Assembly (NCBI GenBank): GCA_040905145.1
Contig: JBBDSC010000130.1
Coordinates: forward strand, 1 to 34,571
From: DATGMS01 sp040905145
Lineage (GTDB): Bacteria > Bacteroidota > Bacteroidia > Cytophagales > Cyclobacteriaceae
DNA length: 34,571 nt
Direction: 5' to 3'
Both the position numbers and the translations under genes were made by a program. Shown here piece by piece: positions 27,701-34,120 of the stretch. The notes below the pieces were generated by a model. It saw only the letters and a list, made by a program, of their open reading frames with translations, was not told the origin of the DNA and searched no databases. The first letter of the stretch is position 1; every line of letters begins with the position of its first letter.

Positions 27701-30700
27701 ATATTTTTTAATGGCCTGGAGATTTCAGGCAATACAGTAACTGGCCTTACTGCGGGTACCTATACAGCCTATGCCATGAACGGCGCCTGTCGCTCCGAAA
27801 ACATGGATATTACCATCAGCCAGCCACTTGCACCATTATCAGCTTCAGTGGATTACATGGAGGAGGTTTTTTGCCACGACGATCTTTCGGATATCCAGGT
27901 TCAAATCTCCGGTGGAACCGGTCCTTATAAGGTTTATCTGAACGGACAGGAAAAAGCAGTTCCTGAAAGTGGGTCGATTACTTTTGAAGACCTGAACCCA
28001 GAAGCCTATTCCATCAGGGTTGTGGATGCTGGGGGCTGTGAATGGGCCCAAGACCTCACTATCGGGAATCCGGAACCGATGGAGATTTTCACCGAAGAGA
28101 TTATCAACATCAGTTGTTATGAAGGTTCTGACGGTGAGATCAAAGTTTCATTGACAGGGGGGACCGGAGCCTATTCCTTTGATTGGATAGATGTCTCAGG
28201 ACAAACGGTAGGAAGTAATAAGAATCTTGTCGGTGTGACTGCCGGAAAGTATACCCTTACCGTCCGGGATGAAAATAACTGCGAAGCCAGTAAGGAGTTT
28301 GAGGTTACTGAGCCCAGTCCCGTTGATTTTTCATTTACCTCTACAGACGTGTCGTGCTTTGATGGTCAGAATGGGCGAATTGAGGTTACCGGATCAGGTG
28401 GTTTTCCTGCTTATGCTTTGATGGTCGATGGCATTCAATATCCTACCCTCTCAGCAACAGGATTAACCGCCAAGACCTACATCGTTTATGTCATTGATGC
28501 TTTGGGTTGTGCCTCTCCGGCACAAGAAATTATTATCGGCCAGCCTTTACCCCTTATTTTAGACATCGAAGCTTCTGATGTCACCTGCTATACCGCCAAT
28601 AATGGCCAGGCAGGTATACAGATTGAAGGTGGAACCGCTCCCTATAAGGTGAGATGGTCAGATGGAAACCTTACCCCGGACAGGGTAGGGATGGCACCGG
28701 GCAATTACGAAGTGGTGGTCACTGATACCAATGGCTGTACCATCAGGGAAAATGTGGTTATCTCCCAGCCAGACCCAATAACGATTAACTCAGAGGTAAC
28801 TGACGTAAACTGTTATGATGGCAAAGATGGTGGCATATCACTGGAAATCAGTGGAGGTAATGGCAATTATACAGTCGAATGGGAAGCTGTTGATTCAGGT
28901 GAAGAGGTGGGAGAGGGGGAGATCATTCTGAATCTGCATGCGGGGACATACCGCGCTACCATTACCGATCAGGAAGGGTGTGAAGTAAAAAAGGAATATG
29001 TGGTTTCCCAGCCCAATACTACCACCATACAGCCATTGGTCACCGATGTCCGTTGTGCGGGAGAAGCTAGTGGAAGCATTGACCTAATAGTGACGGGAGG
29101 GACTGCTCCCTATACCTATTCCTGGTCCACGGGTGAGACGGGCAGGTCAATCCAGAACAAATCTGGGGGGATCTATTTGGTAGAAGTGACGGATGCCAGA
29201 GGATGTACTATTGCCGAAACCATAGAAATTCTGGAACCGGAACCATTGATAGTGGAGGAAACCATAACCGATTTATCATGTAAGTTTGGTTCGGAAGGCA
29301 GCATCCGGCTGGATATATCGGGAGGATCCGGATCCTATCAGGTCCAGTGGAGCAATGGTAGGACCGGCACCGAAGTCATTGGATTGAGAGCCGGCACATA
29401 CACGGTGTTTGTGTTGGATGAAAGATCCTGTTTCGAAAGCTTTACCTATGTCATTGAAGAACCTGAAGAGGCACTTTCCATTACAGCCAACGGTTCCTTT
29501 GAGCGTTGCATGTTTGATGAGGTGATGGAACTGGAACTGGCCGTAACAGGTGGCACAGCACCTTATTCCTTTACCTGGTCCAACGGAGCCAATACCAAAG
29601 ACCTGTACGACATTACGCCTGGAGATTATACAGTACAGGTCACAGATGCCAAAGGATGTACTTTGGAAGAGACTTTCAAAATCCCGGCTGTTTCTTCACC
29701 CATGGATATTCAGCTTGATGGCAAATTGGGCATCTGTTCCAATGATGAAAGAGGTCAGATTTCCACCAGTATCAGTGGTGGCGAAGCGCCTTTTACCTAT
29801 CTGTGGTCCAACGGGGCAACTACCTCTAACATTACGGATCTGGGGCCTGGGATTTATACGGTAGAGGTGACAGATGCCACAGGGTGTTGGGTATCGGAGA
29901 CGGTAGAGATCACCCGCCCACGGGATTTGAATGTCACTCTGGAAGCTATTAAAGGAGTTTCCTGCTTTGGGGGAAGGAATGGGTCAATTCAGATAGGTAT
30001 TCATAGTGAGGGTGCTCCTTATAAAGTTACCTGGAGCCATGGGGTGGAGGATCAGTTATCTGTTTCAAATCTCGCGGCGGGTACTTATACGGTACAGGTG
30101 GAGGATGCTTCAGGCTGTGTGACTACGGTGGCTTATCAAGTACGGGAACCTGAAAGCCTGATCTTTTTCCAAACTTTGGAAGATATTACCTGTCACGGAG
30201 ACAACAATGGAGCCATTTCCTTGGATGTGCGGGGAGGCACTGCCCCATATGCTTACCAGTGGTCCAACGGGGCGACCAGTAGGAGGATCACCAATCTTTC
30301 TCCGGGGACCTATTCGGTAATTATCACGGATAGAATGGGATGTTCTACGGGAGGAGAATTTACAGTGGCTGAGCCTGACCCATTAAAGGTGGATGTTTCC
30401 TATTCGGAATTGTTGGCTTGCCATGGAGATCAGGATGGTTTTGTCCAATTGAATATCACAGGGGGCGTTCAGCCCTATACCATCCATTGGGAGGATCAAC
30501 CTGCGGTGCGTACGCAAAACAGGAATGGTTTGGCTGCAGGAAATTATTCGGTAGCGGTAGTCGATGACAATGGTTGTTCCGAGGCGGTCACTGTGGAAAT
30601 CGAGGAGCCCGAAAAACTTGAAGCCAGTCTCTTCACACGGTTTGACGTGGATTGTGAAAGCAAGGAACTTATGGGTGTGGCCTGGATAGAAATCACAAGT

Positions 30701-31393
30701 GGGGCTGAAGGGGAATTCCAGATTATTTGGAACAATGGTGATCGTGATGTAGAGGAAACCTCCTTTTTTGAAAATGGCCTTGTTTCGGTAAGGATCACGA
30801 ATGAAAACGGTTGTATGGTGGAACTTTCTGAAACAGTGGAGATGCCCTTGGCCTTTACGGATGCCGAGTTTACCTATACTGTCATCTCTACCGGTATCCA
30901 AGGGGAGATTTTGGTAAACGATCCCGTTAGGTTCAATGACGAAACAAAAGGCAATGTCATTGCTTGGAAGTGGGATTTAGGTGATGGTACCCACAGTACT
31001 GAACAACATCCTATCCACACCTACCACAGACCTGGCACCTATACGATAAGCCTGACAACATATGATATTTTGGGGTGTGTATCCCAAACCAGCCTTACAG
31101 TGGAAGTGGTTTCTTCTTACAGGATACTGGTACCCAATGCCTTTTCTCCCAATGATGATGGGCTGAATGACACCTTTCTTCCTAAAGTTCGTGGTTTGGA
31201 TGAATTTGAAATGCATATTTTCAATAAATGGGGTGAATTGGTTTATTCCATCTTCAGCCTGGAGGATCCAGGTTGGGACGGTAGGTTAAGAGGTAAAATA
31301 AGTCCTAACGGCAATTATGTTTACAAGGTTAAATTTAAATCTGTAGATGGGGAAAGAGGCAGTAAGACAGGGGTGTTCACTCTTGTATTGTGA
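21710..31393 (+). CDS. Giant SprB-repeat cell-surface protein with PKD and T9SS type B sorting domain
   Basis: The protein has 3227 residues. A signal peptide (MAKSYPHLCLFFIFLGMVIQ, cleaved near SFA, residue 26) leads to about 37 tandem repeats at 39-3054. Each opens like SCFGxNDGSI and continues GGTxPYxYxWSNG...LxAGxYTVxVTDxxGC...EPxPL, the SprB repeat family. A PKD domain follows at 3055-3136 (AWKWDLGDGTHSTEQHPIHT). The last 91 residues (VPNAFSPNDDGLNDTF, FNKWGELVY, NGNYVYKV) are the gliding-motility-associated C-terminal (CHU_C) domain, the type B signal for T9SS. By family it is exported across the outer membrane and displayed on the surface as an adhesin for gliding or polymer attachment. 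The first Cys of SCFG and the later GC recur in nearly every unit, which suggests one disulfide per repeat (inferred). A PorP/SprF gene follows. The gene is markedly more GC-rich than its flanks. Confidence 0.93.
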   Translation: MAKSYPHLCLFFIFLGMVIQTTESFAAPIIRDVYTFSECEKMASIRVRNGVAPYTYVWKYGGNIIQTDANIGENDFSTIEQAQAGDYTLEVTDSAGNTYTEIITFSGSTNFILNIIYDENQECEGETFGNVYGTIENGIAPFTINFYDESSSMVLTTVINGRNIDLNGVPAGKYVVEVIDATGCKELTEVEIEEIESLVMVPGEGAGSFPETCVANGGVIFDATGYVGEVAFRIRRANGTYETGWLAAPAGEIRYDQLSAGDYVLEIIDQFRLEDCPEEVVFSIGNEILLEVIPSATPVSCFGETDGSVTLEVNRLFMEFPFPPTQVEVDIIRPDGSMALSGETVHLGATSGEATFLGFGPGVHTMVIRHGGEDYPECTLTYQVTVNSPSSPLTASVTSTPETCFGGNDGTASVNRSNGWGEYTYLWSDGQTSRTATNLAPGDYTVTVTDTGGCSIQLEVTIAGPDGPIAGEVEVLKTLICVGADDGSARVYGLSGGWSSYSYLWDNGETTPTAYNLPAGLSTVIVRDAEGCEEEFTVDIPVPDAPEISYTVVDPSCFGGADGSIRVQIADEVTSFSVKVNGVTETGNDLTFTGLSAGQVEIQISYGGNCTIVDFVDIQNPPQININEVNLTINPILCAGDGNGSITGISVSGGTGTLLYQWQKQVLGVFESLDDQTSLSISNLSGGEYRLLVTDQNGCEVQKNYTLNEPAPLAAGPPSVVDISCFGESNGSVSFSLSGGTLPYSYALNRGGFINTSNTDITISGLAAGMDYFIEIRDANGCVVPNLNFDIETLPPLAISSPTVTREACFGQGNGSIEIEITGGTGNWGVEWYEAGNFSTIISTDQNLTNGGPGQYTVKVFDLDNPSCHVQEIITIPTTPELSLELDGSPVNIFCFGESTGAIDIEVGGGTGDYTFEWMGPDGFLSSDQNIEGLTAGLYHVRVTDENGCWKELKDILVSQPSGGMAISVLNKVTPKCHDSLDGRIEIQVGGGNPAYSIEWQREDAPGVFLPVPGSSLTLSNIVADTYKVIVTDANLCSTEAIIELDAPDPLQVSLADKLNVSCFGRNDGKIILEVTGGTGVYFFNWDHGFINQNPANLGAGVYGVTVTDANGCSFKFENIEITQPDQLGISLVDITAPSCGLDDAAIEVEFLGAYPSEAFSRWVSLSTDEVIAENQSSVSGLSPGFYRVEYGMGESCVVSKTFNIPGPANPLRLVTSSQDVSCPGETGIIFFSATGGVPSYSYYILEDGIWQEVSNTILAGLEAGSYEVRVEDASGCQDHSTITVDQPNPPVFDAGVERHVSCFGGDDGAILFSVTGGTGEYQVQWFSRTSTGGKLPIAESDLGSLIAGTYFMEVTYAGGCMVVSPEYTITQPEQIIINETLVQSECAEDMGSFTLEVAGGSPGKSIFVSSPNGYSNTYENEHTGTFLFEDLDPGEYIWTLEDPGCPVLTGSFTILTITMPQFDFSFQNVSCFGANDGIIQITDPLIHGDRTFTVWINGVNQGNQKDFLNIPAGIYHIRIQDNLGCQSDPVSVEIIQPDRPLEITNLMATDVTCFEENTGSINFEISGGRPGYRAVLTCSWGCPQELTQLSEEISYTFAALEAGQYTLEVWDQNDVCQASEDITISQPELLSASLEVGEISCLGGSTFLELTVTGGIQPYSYQWEKYNEGTEIWGLLPESSHRLNDAEAGRYRYTVQEENGCSVLSERVDIPDGMPVELSFEADEILCYGESAGVTLEATSGTSTNFTYFVNGSQIFGNEFLAKAGSYVVYAVNNSKGCVSEELFIDMEQAAEPLSVKDYASVNLSCFESGDGSISLTLTGGTAPYTVNFLGNTYTAEEDEELVFQDLSANISYAVTGEDAKGCLINVPPTILSQPLPLQASVAFAPIVCFEGSTDINLQITGGTKPYTVTWTYSEDGIDFEPFLGSDDETSLYGTQAGFYTYTVSDGGCADIVQTVEVDQPQAILLEADPGDVFCYGGNDGTVAFSPSGGAAANYRIFFNGLEISGNTVTGLTAGTYTAYAMNGACRSENMDITISQPLAPLSASVDYMEEVFCHDDLSDIQVQISGGTGPYKVYLNGQEKAVPESGSITFEDLNPEAYSIRVVDAGGCEWAQDLTIGNPEPMEIFTEEIINISCYEGSDGEIKVSLTGGTGAYSFDWIDVSGQTVGSNKNLVGVTAGKYTLTVRDENNCEASKEFEVTEPSPVDFSFTSTDVSCFDGQNGRIEVTGSGGFPAYALMVDGIQYPTLSATGLTAKTYIVYVIDALGCASPAQEIIIGQPLPLILDIEASDVTCYTANNGQAGIQIEGGTAPYKVRWSDGNLTPDRVGMAPGNYEVVVTDTNGCTIRENVVISQPDPITINSEVTDVNCYDGKDGGISLEISGGNGNYTVEWEAVDSGEEVGEGEIILNLHAGTYRATITDQEGCEVKKEYVVSQPNTTTIQPLVTDVRCAGEASGSIDLIVTGGTAPYTYSWSTGETGRSIQNKSGGIYLVEVTDARGCTIAETIEILEPEPLIVEETITDLSCKFGSEGSIRLDISGGSGSYQVQWSNGRTGTEVIGLRAGTYTVFVLDERSCFESFTYVIEEPEEALSITANGSFERCMFDEVMELELAVTGGTAPYSFTWSNGANTKDLYDITPGDYTVQVTDAKGCTLEETFKIPAVSSPMDIQLDGKLGICSNDERGQISTSISGGEAPFTYLWSNGATTSNITDLGPGIYTVEVTDATGCWVSETVEITRPRDLNVTLEAIKGVSCFGGRNGSIQIGIHSEGAPYKVTWSHGVEDQLSVSNLAAGTYTVQVEDASGCVTTVAYQVREPESLIFFQTLEDITCHGDNNGAISLDVRGGTAPYAYQWSNGATSRRITNLSPGTYSVIITDRMGCSTGGEFTVAEPDPLKVDVSYSELLACHGDQDGFVQLNITGGVQPYTIHWEDQPAVRTQNRNGLAAGNYSVAVVDDNGCSEAVTVEIEEPEKLEASLFTRFDVDCESKELMGVAWIEITSGAEGEFQIIWNNGDRDVEETSFFENGLVSVRITNENGCMVELSETVEMPLAFTDAEFTYTVISTGIQGEILVNDPVRFNDETKGNVIAWKWDLGDGTHSTEQHPIHTYHRPGTYTISLTTYDILGCVSQTSLTVEVVSSYRILVPNAFSPNDDGLNDTFLPKVRGLDEFEMHIFNKWGELVYSIFSLEDPGWDGRLRGKISPNGNYVYKVKFKSVDGERGSKTGVFTLVL
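21824..30871 (+). repeat. Tandem array of about 37 SprB-type repeats (protein level)
   Basis: By hand alignment on the recurring Cys (SCFG/TCYG/RCAG) I count 37 units of about 75-100 codons, averaging near 81. The first three are divergent. Units in the middle vary in length and lack some landmarks. Units 28-36 (28583-30649) are short and uniform at about 77 codons, with WSNG and AGTYTVxVTD in most. The repetition is clear in protein but weak in DNA, so the array is old, with the distal block least diverged. Confidence 0.85.
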
Positions 31394-31444
31394 TAAGGAA
31401 AATAACACTCCAAAGGTAAGGAAAATTGCATCCACAACTAAATA

Positions 31445-32479
31445 ATGCAGGATATGAAAAAGTTTTTAATCACCGTTTTGTTCATCAGCAACTGCCAATA
31501 CCTATGGGCTCAGGATGTGCAATTCTCCCAGTTTTATGCGGCTCCCTTATATTTGAATCCTGCATTTGCCGGGGCATCGGAACTTACCAGAATTGGAGCC
31601 AATTACCGTAACCAATGGCCGGGCCTGGATCACTCTTTCAATTCATATTCTGCCTATCTAGATCATTACATGTTTAACATTAATTCTGGTATTGGTCTGA
31701 TTTTCAGTTCAACCAGGGAAAGTAAAGCCAGCTTAAGTACGAATGAGATCGGGTTTACCTATGCCTACAAGCTACATCTGGGGGAGGAAATTTTCCTCAG
31801 GTTTGGAGGGCAGGCCAGTTTTATTTCCAGAGATGCGTATTTCGGAGATTTTATCTATGGCTCTCAACTGGACATTGATCGGGGGGGAGTGAATGATTTC
31901 AGTGGAGAACTTTTCAAGGAAGATTACAGTCACAGTTTTGCTGACTTCAATTTTGGAATGGTGTTCCATACCAGCAACATGTGGTTGGGTATCTCGGGAC
32001 ATCACCTCTCCGAGCCCAATACATCATTTATCGATAGCAATATCAGTAAGCTACCCATGAAACTGTCAACACACGGTGGGATAAAGATCGATTTTGGCGA
32101 AGGCATGATCAATAATTATTTCAGCAATACCCGGCAGGAAAGGTCGGCTTTTCTGGCTTTTAATTTCAAGCGCCAGGGTCCGTTTAACCAGTTGGATATT
32201 GGCAGTCAGTTTTTTATTGAACCCTTGGTGGTAGGTTTTTGGTACCGGGGCTTTCCTGTCAAATACAGTTTACCCAACAATGAATCGGTGGTGGCTTTAA
32301 TGGGGATGGTATTAAATAATGGGATAGACATAGGGTACAGCTATGATTTTACCCTTTCAAAAATGGACATCATGAGCTCCGGTGGCGCTCATGAGATCTC
32401 TATCAGGTATTCCTTTCTGTATGGTGATCCCAGCGAAAGAAATAAAAGAAGTACCATTATGCCCTGTTTTAGGTTTTGA
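31445..32479 (+). CDS. PorP/SprF family type IX secretion outer-membrane protein
   Basis: The protein has 344 residues from the ATG at 31445. The Met at 31454 (MKKFLITVLFISNCQYLWAQ) gives a cleaner signal peptide, cleaved after WAQ. The mature start, DVQFSQFYAAPLYLNPAFAG, is the PorP/SprF signature. Alternating amphipathic strands follow (GIGLIFSSTRES, IFLRFGGQASFIS, LDIGSQFFIEPLVVGFWYRG, GIDIGYSYDFTLSKM). The end, GAHEISIRYSF, is also typical of the family. In Flavobacterium johnsoniae SprF is required for SprB to reach the surface, and PorP-like proteins are co-encoded with type B cargo. The gene lies about 50 bases after the giant protein and is surely its dedicated partner. It is predicted to be an outer-membrane barrel attached to T9SS. 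Confidence 0.93.
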   Translation: MQDMKKFLITVLFISNCQYLWAQDVQFSQFYAAPLYLNPAFAGASELTRIGANYRNQWPGLDHSFNSYSAYLDHYMFNINSGIGLIFSSTRESKASLSTNEIGFTYAYKLHLGEEIFLRFGGQASFISRDAYFGDFIYGSQLDIDRGGVNDFSGELFKEDYSHSFADFNFGMVFHTSNMWLGISGHHLSEPNTSFIDSNISKLPMKLSTHGGIKIDFGEGMINNYFSNTRQERSAFLAFNFKRQGPFNQLDIGSQFFIEPLVVGFWYRGFPVKYSLPNNESVVALMGMVLNNGIDIGYSYDFTLSKMDIMSSGGAHEISIRYSFLYGDPSERNKRSTIMPCFRF

Positions 32480-32582
32480 TAACGGGAAACAACGATCTCG
32501 GCTGGTAAGGCAAAATTACTTGTATTTTCCGGGACTATCCTCCCAGCTTTGGATCACTTTTATTAGTGTAATTCTCCAACAT

Positions 32583-32966
32583 TTATTTGTACTTGAAAAA
32601 AATAGAATCAATCAAGAAAGATACAGTCTGGTTAACTTGCTTAAAAGGTATTGTGGTTTTTTTCCAATTCTTACCATCTGTAGTTCGCAGAAATAATGGA
32701 GCATAACCATATCTTACTCCGCCGTCCTTTCCAACAGCAGTACAATTATCTTTATCAATACATGCTATTTTCTTTATAACCACTCTTGTTTTAAGTTGCT
32801 TCTCCCAACTTTTTCCACCATCCAATGTCTTATAAATGGAAGATTCATTTATGGAATAGGTAACAGCATAGCCTATTTTTCAATTTACAATTTCAGTTCC
32901 ATTTCCTATTGATCTGGAATAGGTTTTCACTCCATCAGTTGTTTTATAAAGATAATTTGAAGCCAA
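32583..32966 (-). pseudogene. YCF48/BNR-repeat (beta-propeller) protein, C-terminal remnant
   Basis: A single minus-strand frame of 127 codons reads LASNYLYKTTDGVKTYSRSI, a TGA (32880-32882), then KIGYAVTYSINESSIYKTLD. After that come GGKSWEKQ, CIDKDNCTAVGKDGGV and LFLRTTDGKNWKKTTIP to a stop at 32583. The repeated TTDGxxW / LDGGKSWE boxes are BNR/Asp-box motifs of YCF48-like propeller proteins. The N-terminal repeats and start are missing and one internal stop interrupts the frame. Only a dead end of the gene remains, convergent with the PorP/SprF gene. Confidence 0.7.
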
Positions 32967-32985
32967 TTAAAAAAATGTGTCTTAT

Positions 32986-33151
32986 ATAAATAGCTGCCAG
33001 GAAGATCATCAATCGACGCATGAAAATCATGCGGTTGAATTTATGCAGTGCTGAAATGATATATAGTCGATTGAAATACATCCATGAAAACCCAGTCAGA
33101 GCGGGTTAGTGGAATCTCCTGAATAATATTTATATTCCAGTGCTAGAAATC
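32986..33151 (+). pseudogene. REP-associated tyrosine transposase (RAYT, Y1-type) remnant
   Basis: The plus strand reads CQEDHQSTHENHAVEFM in one frame, YSRLKYIHENPVRAG in a second and GLVESPE-stop-YLYSSARN in a third. Put together they match the C-terminal region of RAYT/IS200-like transposases (WQ-DNHP-EL..., YIHNNPVRAGLV..PEDYLYSSARDY). The His-containing catalytic half and the Tyr nucleophile region are not present. At least two frameshifts and a stop show that it is inactive. A GC-rich palindrome lies 86 bases further on. Confidence 0.75.
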
Positions 33152-33237
33152 ACCCGGGATTTAAAAAGGCTTTTAAATGCACCGTTGCCGAATTACTGCA
33201 ACGTTTATCAGGGCAATCTGTCCCCTCTTTTTCTTTT

Positions 33238-33292
33238 CACCCGCCACAGCAAACGGGCGATTCACACACCGCCCAGCCGCCCCTTGCTGGTG
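33238..33292. repeat. GC-rich imperfect palindrome beside the RAYT remnant
   Basis: CACC, CAGCAA (33247-33252) and GGGCG (33255-33259) on the left pair with CGCCC (33270-33274) and TTGCTGGTG (33284-33292) on the right, with internal mismatched bases. It stands out as a GC island in AT-rich DNA. RAYT enzymes act on REP palindromes, so this may be such a target. That is an inference from proximity. Confidence 0.4.
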
Positions 33293-33321
33293 AAAATTTA
33301 TATTCCAAGGAAAAATAGTTT

Positions 33322-33580
33322 TTGAATTTGATGCTAATCAACAACGACACGCAAAAACATCCGTTAGAAAAATCGCAGAAAAATTTGTGTAGTTACCTGC
33401 AAATGCTCACCGAGTGTGAATTGCTAGAACAAGAGCAAAACGGCAGGAAAATTTACTATCACCTTAAATCCCCAAAAGATAAAAGAAATAGCAGACTTTA
33501 TTGAACCCTTCCGCAAAATGTGGGATGATCGATTCAATAAACTGGAAGCCATAATGAAAAACTACAAACCAGAAAAATAA
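33322..33580 (+). pseudogene. ArsR-family transcriptional regulator, remnant
   Basis: SYLQMLTECELLEQEQNGRK followed by IYYHLKSPKDK is the recognition helix and beta-wing of an ArsR (winged helix) repressor. After a frameshift in AAAGATAAAAGAAA the second frame continues EIADFIEPFRKMWDDRFNKL and EAIMKNYKPEK to a stop at 33578-33580. This is the usual C-terminus of ArsR proteins encoded with SRPBCC genes. The first half of the DNA-binding domain is missing. The SRPBCC-type gene begins six bases later, as in intact ArsR-SRPBCC operons. Confidence 0.75.
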
Positions 33581-33586
33581 AATAGT

Positions 33587-34120
33587 ATGGAACGAAAAAC
33601 AAAAATCAATGTCGAAGACGGCAAACAGGAATTAGTGATAACAAGGGAATTTGATTTGCCATTGGAATTACTTTTTAAAGCGTATGTAGATCCCGGCATT
33701 GTGGAGCAATGGATGGGAACGAAAGTGCTGAAACTTGAAAGCAAAAAGCATACTGGGTGTTTGGAAAATTTTGGGAGTATTTCAAGTATTGACACCATAT
33801 TCTACGGCAGAGTTAGCTACGATATGTGGGGAAATTTTCAACCGGACTCCAATTCAGGCAAAGCAGAGAAGTCTATTTGGTCAGGTGTTCATTCCAAGAA
33901 GAAATATGTTTTTTCCAACAAACCGAAACAGGACAGTAACGCGACGTTTATAAACTCTGATATAGCAAAAAATGTTCTTGAAATTCAACGACAAGACGGT
34001 AAGGACATATGGTTATATGGTGGAGCAAAGCTTATTACAACATTTATAAATCTGGGATTAATTGATATTTACCGAATTTCCGTTCACCCAACTGCATTGG
34101 GGAATGGGAAACCGTCATGA
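33587..34120 (+). CDS. Hybrid ORF: SRPBCC/AHSA1-like N-terminus fused to a dihydrofolate-reductase-like (RibD C-terminal) domain
   Basis: The ORF has 177 codons. Residues 1 to about 57 (QELVITREFDLPLELLFKAY, then VDPGIVEQWMG) are the opening of an SRPBCC/AHSA1 protein. That domain should run about 140 residues but stops here. From about 58 the sequence is that of the DHFR/RibD C-terminal family: SSIDTIFYGRVSYDMWGNFQ, QDGKDIWLYGGAKLITTFIN and LIDIYRISVHPTALGNGKP. It then breaks off before the family's final strand. Each parent domain is incomplete, so the product probably does not function. The join at about 33758 looks like a deletion between two neighbouring genes that kept the frame. The TGA overlaps the next gene's ATG (ATGA). 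Alternatively this is an assembly join. Confidence 0.8.
   Translation: MERKTKINVEDGKQELVITREFDLPLELLFKAYVDPGIVEQWMGTKVLKLESKKHTGCLENFGSISSIDTIFYGRVSYDMWGNFQPDSNSGKAEKSIWSGVHSKKKYVFSNKPKQDSNATFINSDIAKNVLEIQRQDGKDIWLYGGAKLITTFINLGLIDIYRISVHPTALGNGKPS

Noticed and set aside
21824..30871. CRISPR-like or DNA-level tandem repeat array
   Set aside because: The repetition is at protein level, with units of about 230-300 bases diverged in DNA and no conserved short repeat with spacers.
30383..30901. 172-codon minus-strand ORF inside the giant gene
   Set aside because: It is a shadow frame; the plus strand encodes regular SprB repeats throughout.
33140..33325. 61-codon plus-strand ORF and the open frame through the palindrome
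   Set aside because: It has no domain similarity; the palindrome and transposase remnant explain the sequence better.
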